Below are positions 23,332-30,238 of a stretch of DNA of 45,699 bases, in pieces. The notes beneath the pieces were generated by a model that had not been told where the DNA came from, did not search any database, and worked only from the letters and a program-made list of their open reading frames with translations. The first letter of the stretch is position 1; each line of letters begins with the position of its first letter. Source of the stretch: a virus; IMG/VR virus record IMGVR_UViG_3300005549_000005, positions 1 through 45,699 of that record, one strand, 5' to 3'. Position numbers and translations under genes: made by a program.

Positions 23332-24903
23332 TTATTCACTCCGTAGGAGAAGATCAACATTCCCGGTTCCCATAGGTGTAGGCACACGAATAGAGGATCC
23401 TGTCGGTGTTCGCTTCTGCAGTAAATCAATTGGATCTGTCGTAGGAGGCTTCTTTCGCCGTTCCACAAGTTCCTTACTGACTTTCTCCCAATCTTCCCCC
23501 ATACGTATGCGAAGTTCCCCTTCTTTAATGTCCTGCAAACGTTGATTCTTATCGCGATTTAAGACGTCGACGGCCGGGCGTGCAACATTGGACTCATAAT
23601 AATCTTTAAAGCGTTTAACATTAAACTCCATACGCGCCCTGCCAGCAGCTTCCTGTGTTAAATCCATGCGAGCACCAGCACGAACTTCTCCAGCACCGGC
23701 CCTGACTTGACCATCCATAGCACGTTCCACTGCTCTAATATGATCCATATTTTGGCGGACAGCATGTAGACTTTTTGGATTATCTAAGGACAATTGACGA
23801 AGTTTTTCCAAAGCTACTTGAACATTTCTCTTGTAGTTAGCAGGATCTGCTCGATTAAAATCAATCACGATTTGATCCGCTTCAGGCTGACCTTCCTTCT
23901 TTTCTATACCAAGTTCTTTAGTGTTATACAAGGTTGCTTGTTGATGCCTTGTGAGTCCTGGAATCTTGCCTTCTTTCAAAGCTTCCCGAAATGGATCAAG
24001 CTTACCTTCCCCTGCCAGACCCAGATAAAAATCATAGATTTGATTATTGAGACGCTTATCTACCTTATCTTGTAAATTATCGCGATGTTCTGATGCAGTA
24101 CGATAATGATCTGCTATGGCAATGCGTTTTGTTGTATCTAACTTAGCCCAGTCCCCTTTAGCTAGTCTAGTTGCAATCTCCTCATAACCAAATTGATCTC
24201 CTACAGTACGCATATTCGATTCTTCAATTCTTTGTTCCCAAGCATGCCGCATTTTGACAGCTTGCTCGGGCCCAAAAAGTCTTTGTGTTTTAGTTAAAGT
24301 GTCAGCAGCCGAACTAGCTGTTTTCATACTTTCACGCACAGCTGGATCTAACTGTTGCCCGATCTTTTGTGCATCATCCATTAATTGTTGTTCGACTTTT
24401 GCTTTCTGATTAGCAACAATTTGGAGATCAGCGTTGTGTTTTACAGTGAGGGCGCTGCCAGGGAGCAAACCACCAACAAACTGTCGAAAGCCTAAAGCAA
24501 CATTAGGGGTAATAGCAGCTTTAGTAATGGCATCTCTAAGTGTTTTCTCGCGCCGTAAAAATTCTTGCGACTGTTGAAAAGGGTCCACCGCTTCTCTTGT
24601 AACATTGCCAGCAGCATCAAAAGTCGGCGTCGTGATTTCCTGATGAATGTTTTTGAGGCCAGTCTCATAGAGACTTTTCATATCTGTTAAATTAATTGCT
24701 TCTTGATTCTTGATTAACTCTCTTTCCAAGAGTGATCGCTCACGCGTGATTGTTGCTCCAGCAGAAACCAAATCTTCGCCAGATTGCCTAATGCTCTTTC
24801 CAAGAAACCCCAACCCTTCCATCTGATCGACCGGAAAAGCACGATTAGTAATGTTACTAACCGCTGCCTCACCCGTCGCTGTGAATTGCTTAATTTCAGG
24901 CAT
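23332..24903 (-). CDS. Internal virion protein, helical
   Basis: A 523-residue, mostly helical charged protein, MPEIKQFTATGEAAVS onward. Size and position fit the middle internal core protein (T7 gp15 position). No enzymatic motif seen. It overlaps the upstream gene by one base, and its stop touches the next start. Confidence 0.7.
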   Translation of the reverse strand: MPEIKQFTATGEAAVSNITNRAFPVDQMEGLGFLGKSIRQSGEDLVSAGATITRERSLLERELIKNQEAINLTDMKSLYETGLKNIHQEITTPTFDAAGNVTREAVDPFQQSQEFLRREKTLRDAITKAAITPNVALGFRQFVGGLLPGSALTVKHNADLQIVANQKAKVEQQLMDDAQKIGQQLDPAVRESMKTASSAADTLTKTQRLFGPEQAVKMRHAWEQRIEESNMRTVGDQFGYEEIATRLAKGDWAKLDTTKRIAIADHYRTASEHRDNLQDKVDKRLNNQIYDFYLGLAGEGKLDPFREALKEGKIPGLTRHQQATLYNTKELGIEKKEGQPEADQIVIDFNRADPANYKRNVQVALEKLRQLSLDNPKSLHAVRQNMDHIRAVERAMDGQVRAGAGEVRAGARMDLTQEAAGRARMEFNVKRFKDYYESNVARPAVDVLNRDKNQRLQDIKEGELRIRMGEDWEKVSKELVERRKKPPTTDPIDLLQKRTPTGSSIRVPTPMGTGNVDLLLRSE

Positions 24904-25436
24904 TAAACATACTCATTTCTGAGATCACGCGTGTAGGGCGTGGAAGCTTTGAAGTATTTCGACCAAGAACCAAGGATCGACGAACCTGCTTGCAGCCCAC
25001 CACCAACCACGGTTGGCCCAATCTGCGATTGAAAAAACCCAGCTTGCTGCCTTTTGAGTCTTGCTTCAAAATCCTTGCTAGACGCCGAAACCTCGCCCGT
25101 CCTGCGGATGTTTAAGGCTTCCAACTCTGTTTGTTGGATAGCGTCGAGCTCTGCTAGCATTGGTGAACCCTGCGATGGATCAAGGCCGCTCGCCGCAAGC
25201 GTAGCAGACTGCTTTCCAAGCAGCAAGCTGGCACGACGGCGAAACTGTCTCTCTTGGTAGGCTGCGGCCTCCCTAGCACTCTTAGCCTCAAACTCACGTG
25301 CGTCAGCCTCATTCTCCGCAGCGACGGCAGCATTCTCACTAGCCTTAACACTACTGTAAATCGAGACCGCCGTCCCTGCCACTGCTGTGGCAGCACCAAT
25401 GATCCCGATGATCGCTGGGGCTTCAAGTCCGCTCAC
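24903..25436 (-). CDS. Internal virion protein, T7 gp14-like
   Basis: A 177-residue protein. The N-terminal hydrophobic segment (APAIIGIIGAATAVAGTAVSIYSSV) is followed by an Ala/Glu/Arg-rich helix and a small-residue C-terminus (GGGLQAGSSILGSW). This profile is typical of gp14-type ejection proteins that enter the outer membrane. It starts at GTG overlapping the previous stop (GTGA). Confidence 0.75.
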   Translation of the reverse strand: MSGLEAPAIIGIIGAATAVAGTAVSIYSSVKASENAAVAAENEADAREFEAKSAREAAAYQERQFRRRASLLLGKQSATLAASGLDPSQGSPMLAELDAIQQTELEALNIRRTGEVSASSKDFEARLKRQQAGFFQSQIGPTVVGGGLQAGSSILGSWSKYFKASTPYTRDLRNEYV

Positions 25437-25879
25437 TTGTCTACCATTTCATATCGAAGTACATCATGTTTGTCAGGGGTGAACATTCGCGCCCGTCCGT
25501 TCTCTTGAGAAAACCCTAACTTCTCAGCCCATCGATGATGTTTGGCTTCTTCTGCATCAACGATCATCTCAATCCGATGCAAGGCCAAACTCCGTTTAAT
25601 GTCAGGGAGAATCCGTCCAACTGTGCGGGTTACCCACACCATTAAACGTTTGTTTTCAATTAGATTCTTTTCAAAGATTGACCAAGCGTAGCCCATACCT
25701 TTATGGTGAATGATAATGCCCGCGCAAGCAACCACATTGTTGTCTAGGACGGCTGTGAAAGCCGGGCCTCCATTCTCCTTGTGCAAAGCTGCACGAAATT
25801 CTTGTTGATAAGGCTGCGCAAAATGCACAAAAGTCATCCAATGCTCAGCTTTGAAAGGAACCAAAACAGGTTCAATCAT
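25433..25879 (-). CDS. GNAT-fold protein, T7 gp13-like
   Basis: A 148-residue protein with an acetyltransferase-like fold: VVACAGIIIHHKGMGYAW, then RIEMIVDAEEAKHHRWAEKLGF, the usual last strand and helix of GNAT enzymes. In T7-like phages the gene between nozzle and gp14 (gp13) is related to GNAT proteins and is needed for virion assembly, and this gene is at that position. Whether it has catalytic activity is unclear. It overlaps neighbours by 8 and 4 bases. Confidence 0.75.
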   Translation of the reverse strand: MIEPVLVPFKAEHWMTFVHFAQPYQQEFRAALHKENGGPAFTAVLDNNVVACAGIIIHHKGMGYAWSIFEKNLIENKRLMVWVTRTVGRILPDIKRSLALHRIEMIVDAEEAKHHRWAEKLGFSQENGRARMFTPDKHDVLRYEMVDK

Positions 25880-27647
25880 GATCCGCCACCTGCAAGGTCC
25901 CGAAGATAGCAGTCACGGTCATAGGGTAAGGTTGATTTTGGACAAAAGTCACGCGCCCGTCCGTGTCAATCATACTTGGTGGCGTCACCTTGACATCTCC
26001 TGTAAACAAGGCTTGCTGGTTGAGGCTTCCAGGAGGGTACTGGATGTTCTCAGTATTGATCGTACCTCCTTGGGAGTCACGCAACCGAAGAAACAAACTA
26101 ACCCAGGATCGTGGGATCCCTTCAATCATTGTGCCTTCAAGACTCGGACGCAACGTACGCCCGGTCGAATCGTAGTGTAAACCAATCTCATATTGCAAGT
26201 AAGCCTCTGGCATAACAATCTGCCCACCAGTGACTAACTGTTGCCCTCGATAACTTCCATCAGCTACAACATCAACTAACTGCCCTTCAAGGTATCCAAG
26301 CCCGGTCACCGTGTCGGTTGCTGTCTCAAAAGAAAACACAGAAGCGCAGTCAGTGTGTAACTCTTGCCAAGGGCGATTCATGGTCCCAAAGTTATCTTCA
26401 AAGATTTCGATGAATCGCTTGGTTTCACCATTGATGATGCGTTTGACAATGACCCAGACTTCGTCCTGCCGGCCGGGCGCACCAGTGATGCAACCTACCG
26501 CCTGGAATTCACCCTGTGTCACAATCCTCGTGAACCCGATGACTTTCTCATTCGGGAAGTAAGTCAAAACGATAAGGGTTCCATCTTCACGAATGAAATA
26601 AAGGCGTTGGTCAAGGCGTTTCTGGTATGCGATCGGGCCCAAACGCACGCCGTTTGGAAACGGACTAGCGTTTTTGGTTATGTGTTCCGCTACTGCGGTT
26701 AGCTCGATAGGAATGATCTTGTCATCTTCAACATTGTAGGAGAGGATGAAGATACGTTGGCGAGACTTGTCGACAAACACAACCTTGTTGTTCACTACTT
26801 GTGCTTGGATGGGCGCGCTTCCTACGTTGCTGATCTGCGGGATTAGTGGAATCACATCCCCACCAAAGGCTTCATCAACGCGCCCGGCCGTCATCTTCAA
26901 TTCAACATCCGACCCTCCCAACAACACGTCACCATTCTCAGTGATCCATTCAATCCGATTAAGTTTACGTGTTGCAACTGTGTAGTCGATAGCATCGTCT
27001 GCCTTAATACCGACAGCGTAGTTATCGAAATTGTCTGGTTGGGACATCCAGATGTTAGTGGGCTGAGCGAAGGAGGAGGCTTGGGCCAAACGACCTTGGA
27101 CAAATTCACCAGTCCTTGGGAATCCATTAGCAGGACTCCATGAGCTCACTTCCAATGTCCAAGTACCTGCAATAGCAGCAGGATAAGTTCCAGATCCCGC
27201 TGAAATTTCTTCGACTTGGAGGTCATTGAGGATTTCTCCACTCACTGTGTTGGTATCGACTACTTCTTGGATTTCTACCACACCACCGAAAATGTGGATG
27301 TATTTGCCTAGGTCGGCTTGACGAAATGCGTTCTTTGCTGCTTCGAGAGTAACTTTTGTACCGACCGGGCCCTTCTTGTTGGGAGTGAGATCAGCTTGTG
27401 GGCTCAAACGAAGAAACCACTGCCCGGCCGGGATCACCTCTGTGTTAGGAAATACATCAATGATATCAGCTCGGACCGTGGCAGATGGCACGGTTGCCCC
27501 TGCGCTAGCTCCAACAAGAATGATAATGGCGCGGCTAGCACCAAAGATTATTTGACGCCCACTGTCTCCCGGTAGAAACACAGCTTCGCTAGCAGTAAAC
27601 AAGATATTCTTACCAGTGATTGCGGCCGGGGTCAGAGTTGCAGCCAT
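25872..27647 (-). CDS. Tail nozzle (tail tube B, gp12-like), main part
   Basis: A 591-residue protein. GFPRTGEFVQGRLAQASS, then PTNIWMSQPDNFDNYAVG and ITENGDVLLGG are hallmark stretches of gp12-like nozzle proteins. The expected N-terminal 200 residues are encoded in the ORF just upstream, in the same frame, separated by one TAG (27648-27650). Together they make about 808 codons, close to the 794 residues of T7 gp12. A GGAGGT site six bases before this ATG means the second half can be started independently. Confidence 0.85.
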   Translation of the reverse strand: MAATLTPAAITGKNILFTASEAVFLPGDSGRQIIFGASRAIIILVGASAGATVPSATVRADIIDVFPNTEVIPAGQWFLRLSPQADLTPNKKGPVGTKVTLEAAKNAFRQADLGKYIHIFGGVVEIQEVVDTNTVSGEILNDLQVEEISAGSGTYPAAIAGTWTLEVSSWSPANGFPRTGEFVQGRLAQASSFAQPTNIWMSQPDNFDNYAVGIKADDAIDYTVATRKLNRIEWITENGDVLLGGSDVELKMTAGRVDEAFGGDVIPLIPQISNVGSAPIQAQVVNNKVVFVDKSRQRIFILSYNVEDDKIIPIELTAVAEHITKNASPFPNGVRLGPIAYQKRLDQRLYFIREDGTLIVLTYFPNEKVIGFTRIVTQGEFQAVGCITGAPGRQDEVWVIVKRIINGETKRFIEIFEDNFGTMNRPWQELHTDCASVFSFETATDTVTGLGYLEGQLVDVVADGSYRGQQLVTGGQIVMPEAYLQYEIGLHYDSTGRTLRPSLEGTMIEGIPRSWVSLFLRLRDSQGGTINTENIQYPPGSLNQQALFTGDVKVTPPSMIDTDGRVTFVQNQPYPMTVTAIFGTLQVADHD

Positions 27648-28298
27648 CTACTCACCTCCATCCCCACCACCACCATCACCACCATCAGTGCCAGAGGCAC
27701 CACCACCATCCACACCCCCACTACCAGGCATTTCGGCCGGCGGCGTGTTCACGCCCTGCCCACCACCAAGAGATCCAATCAAGGTTGAATCACTGATGTC
27801 AGTATCCTTCTCAAACGAAGGCGGTGGACGGTGGGTCACATCGATCAAAGACCAATTTAAGTCACTAACGCGATTTAAACGCCGCTGGCGGTAAAGCCTG
27901 TGAAACAGAAACAAAACATCAACCGATTGTGTGTAATGTAGTGCACGAAGATTGGAGTCATTGTAAGGTGAAGGGATTTCTACTGGTATGCCAGGAGAAC
28001 TTTCAATTGGTCCCTTGTTGCGGAAAAAGCGCATGTACTCACGCCCAATCTCAACCATGACTGGGTTCGAGAGCCCGGCCTCGAATGGGATTAGGATTGT
28101 GTCAACTGAGGAATCTTTAACTTCTGCCAAGACGCGAAGGCCTGGTCTGCGGGTCACGCCACCTTGCCGCAAGAGAAGGAAATTTTCTAAGGTGGCTGCC
28201 CCCTCCTTGAATGCTACTAGGTCCGGGCGCCCCTCTATTAACGGAGACACTTCTCCCTTAGAGAAGTTAGTCCAAATGGGCCGGGCTTTGCCCGCCAA
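27648..28298 (-). CDS. Tail nozzle (gp12-like), N-terminal part
   Basis: A 216-residue protein. NFSKGEVSPLIEGRPDL, ENFLLLRQGGVTRRPG and YMRFFRNKG are the start of a gp12-like nozzle protein. Residues about 176-216 are a Gly/Asp linker ending GGDGGGGDGGE, then TAG, then the rest of the protein in the same frame. It begins at TTG 28298 directly after the previous stop. If the TAG is read through, a full-length nozzle results; if not, the two pieces must assemble. Confidence 0.8.
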   Translation of the reverse strand: MAGKARPIWTNFSKGEVSPLIEGRPDLVAFKEGAATLENFLLLRQGGVTRRPGLRVLAEVKDSSVDTILIPFEAGLSNPVMVEIGREYMRFFRNKGPIESSPGIPVEIPSPYNDSNLRALHYTQSVDVLFLFHRLYRQRRLNRVSDLNWSLIDVTHRPPPSFEKDTDISDSTLIGSLGGGQGVNTPPAEMPGSGGVDGGGASGTDGGDGGGGDGGE

Positions 28299-28946
28299 CT
28301 AACGGCCCCAGAGGAGACTGTTAGATTCAAAAGGCTCGATTGATTGCTCCTGGCCATCTAGGGCCACAGCCTGCCCAAGATGAAAAACAGATTGCTTCAA
28401 CAAGATATCGGACTTCTGGGCATCCTTTGAGATCGCTAACGCTAGATCCGATGCTAACCAACAAGCGATGTATTGGTAAAATTCTCCATCCCATAAGTCT
28501 GGGTTTTCAATGCGCCGGGTGTAGACGATTTGGGCATTGGTGCCATTGCTGACTAGAATCTTCACCGGAGGGGCGCCTGGCGGGGCTCCTATTGGAACGT
28601 AGGTTTCGATACGAAACACATTTTGCCATGCTAGAGGCCAGTTGTTGAAGTCCCATATAAGCGAATTTAAGTCATTGACCGCGTCATAGTAACGTTGCAG
28701 TTTGATAAAATCCGAAGGAAGCGCGTAGGCGTAAGCGTACTCGAAGAGTGGTGCATCGGTTAACAACGCCAGTGTGGCACGCCCGGTCGCAAAGTTCCAG
28801 TGATGGTTGCGTAACGCACTATCCAAGATCCCCGGATAGATCGTGAGACAATGATTCGCATTGGTCGAACCATCATCGATAGCATTGATGCGGGCTACGC
28901 CGCATTTGCCCAACGCGAAGTTGAGTAAATCAGTCTGATTAGGCAT
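28299..28946 (-). CDS. Tail tube protein A (gp11-like)
   Basis: A 215-residue protein with the gatekeeper/tube A pattern: LLNFALGKCGVARINAIDDGS near the start, NHHWNFATGRATLAL, LPSDFIKLQRYYD and FYQYIACWLASDLA. Forms the ring between portal and nozzle. It lies directly upstream of the nozzle gene, as in T7. The ATG directly follows the previous gene's TAA. Confidence 0.85.
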   Translation of the reverse strand: MPNQTDLLNFALGKCGVARINAIDDGSTNANHCLTIYPGILDSALRNHHWNFATGRATLALLTDAPLFEYAYAYALPSDFIKLQRYYDAVNDLNSLIWDFNNWPLAWQNVFRIETYVPIGAPPGAPPVKILVSNGTNAQIVYTRRIENPDLWDGEFYQYIACWLASDLALAISKDAQKSDILLKQSVFHLGQAVALDGQEQSIEPFESNSLLWGR

Positions 28947-29183
28947 TTACTTCTTTTCTTCTGGCTTAGCCTGGGCCGGGGGCGCGGCCTGCTTCAAAGC
29001 AACAATCAAAGCTTCAATCCTACGATTTTGTTCGTTGATGGTCGTGATCTGTTCCGCCAGCTGCGCAGCCAGACTGTTACGTGTTTCTTCACAAGGGGTT
29101 AACCTTTGTGGCTGTTGGGCCCACACACTCTGGCCAAAGATTCCAGCACTAACCAAGAGTGACGCTAGGAACAGTCGGCGCAT
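28947..29183 (-). CDS. Secreted small coiled-coil protein
   Basis: A 78-residue protein with a clear Sec signal peptide (MRRLFLASLLVSAGIFGQS, cleavage after VWA, residue 22). The mature part is a short coiled coil (AQLAEQITTINEQNRRIEAL) with an Ala/Pro/Lys tail. The ATG follows GGAGGAAAC. It overlaps the holin-like gene by 35 bases, the nested arrangement common in lysis cassettes, so a spanin-like or periplasmic lysis role is possible but unproven. Confidence 0.7.
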   Translation of the reverse strand: MRRLFLASLLVSAGIFGQSVWAQQPQRLTPCEETRNSLAAQLAEQITTINEQNRRIEALIVALKQAAPPAQAKPEEKK

Positions 29184-29463
29184 TGTTTCCTCCTCCATCG
29201 ACTTTAGCAGCAATTGTCGCAACCTTGGTTGCCTCAGCCACAGCTTTTTGTGTTTTCTCTTCGTCACGCCCCTTGAACCACCAAACGATAACCCCACCTA
29301 GGACACCAGTGAAAGCATCAGTGGAAACAAAGGGAGACTCCCGCCATAACCCAAACAAGAAGGCCACGCCGTAGATCGTAACAAGAAAGATTACACAATA
29401 GGCCCGCACGGCCTGATTGAGTTGATCTAGCTTGCTGTCGCCCTCAGGCATTTTTATTCTCAT
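29149..29463 (-). CDS. Two-helix membrane protein, holin-like
   Basis: A 104-residue protein with a basic/acidic N-terminus, two hydrophobic helices (VRAYCVIFLVTIYGVAFLFG and TGVLGGVIVWWF) and a charged C-terminus, the pattern of many phage holins. Start 29463 (MRIKMPEG) or 29451 (MPEGDS). Flanked by three other membrane or secreted small proteins. Holin is the best guess. Confidence 0.55.
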   Translation of the reverse strand: MRIKMPEGDSKLDQLNQAVRAYCVIFLVTIYGVAFLFGLWRESPFVSTDAFTGVLGGVIVWWFKGRDEEKTQKAVAEATKVATIAAKVDGGGNNAPTVPSVTLG

Positions 29464-29641
29464 CTTGACCTTGTTTAAGACCCCGCGCAAACGCCCCACT
29501 CCGCACTTCTTCAATGAACTTATCCATCTTGCTGTTAAACGTGTGTTCAATCTGCTTCATTTTGATATATAAACCCACAACGCTGATGATTAATCCAATG
29601 ATTTGGATTACCGTCCCAAGTGAAAACTTCCATTCAAACAT
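29444..29641 (-). CDS. Small membrane protein, copy B of tandem pair
   Basis: A 65-residue protein. The N-terminus FEWKFSLGTV closely resembles FEWSFSIGTL in the neighbour at 29858, so the two are paralogues. One membrane helix (VIQIIGLIISVVGLYI), then a charged helical tail. It overlaps the neighbours on both sides. Confidence 0.6.
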   Translation of the reverse strand: MFEWKFSLGTVIQIIGLIISVVGLYIKMKQIEHTFNSKMDKFIEEVRSGAFARGLKQGQDENKNA

Positions 29642-29858
29642 TAGGTGGCACGGTTGGGTGGTTATACATCTCGGAGGCCGGGGACTTGAAAATTCCCAGA
29701 TGCCCGGTCCACCACATCCACATGATGTTATTCCGGGTTTCTAACAAGACGATCCTCCTTTCAAAACGCATCACCAAGGAGATCAACGCTCCCAAGGTGG
29801 TTACTAACGAAAGCAGCGTACCTATCGAGAACGACCACTCGAAGGTGATTGCTGGCAT
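29634..29858 (-). CDS. Small membrane protein, copy A of tandem pair
   Basis: A 74-residue protein, MPAITFEWSFSIGTLL then one membrane helix (LSLVTTLGALISLVM) and a soluble end rich in Trp/Met. Related to the 29444-29641 protein by the shared N-terminal motif. Position in a cluster of membrane proteins suggests a lysis or envelope role. Confidence 0.6.
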   Translation of the reverse strand: MPAITFEWSFSIGTLLSLVTTLGALISLVMRFERRIVLLETRNNIMWMWWTGHLGIFKSPASEMYNHPTVPPNV

Positions 29859-29884
29859 TTGGGCTCTCTATCCTCATTGGTAGA

Positions 29885-30238
29885 TTATGGAGTAAAACAG
29901 AACCATTGCAAGGTAGCACCTGTCAGGATGGCTGTGACCAGGGAGACAGTTGTAGAAGGCAAACTAAAATTGATAGAAGGAAGCGTGATCCCATAAACAG
30001 ACCAATGACAACGCAGTGCTGGACTGTAGGTAGTAGAGAAGTTTAAAGTAGCAGAAGTGACTACACCAGTCAATGTCATCTGCCCACCACTATCAAAGCT
30101 AGGAGCTGTTATGGCACATGCCCCACCGCCGGTCACTGAACACGTTGGTGTGCCACCAAACCTGCCCATTGGCCAAGTTTGTGCCTGAACCAGATTAGCA
30201 TTAAGCAGAATACCAAAAACGATAACTAGCCTTAGCAT
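29885..30238 (-). CDS. Secreted small beta-rich protein
   Basis: A 117-residue protein with a Sec signal peptide (MLRLVIVFGILLNANLVQA, cleavage after residue 19). The mature part is strand-rich with Cys pairs (CSVTGGGACAI, RCHWS, WFCF) that could form disulphides outside the cytoplasm. It overlaps the upstream fibre gene by 7 bases and may be a partner or cap of that fibre. Not recognised. Confidence 0.65.
   Translation of the reverse strand: MLRLVIVFGILLNANLVQAQTWPMGRFGGTPTCSVTGGGACAITAPSFDSGGQMTLTGVVTSATLNFSTTYSPALRCHWSVYGITLPSINFSLPSTTVSLVTAILTGATLQWFCFTP

Noticed and set aside
27655-27720. GGT/GGA trinucleotide repetition as a possible mobile repeat
   Set aside because: It is explained by the Gly/Asp linker codons at the end of the nozzle N-part.
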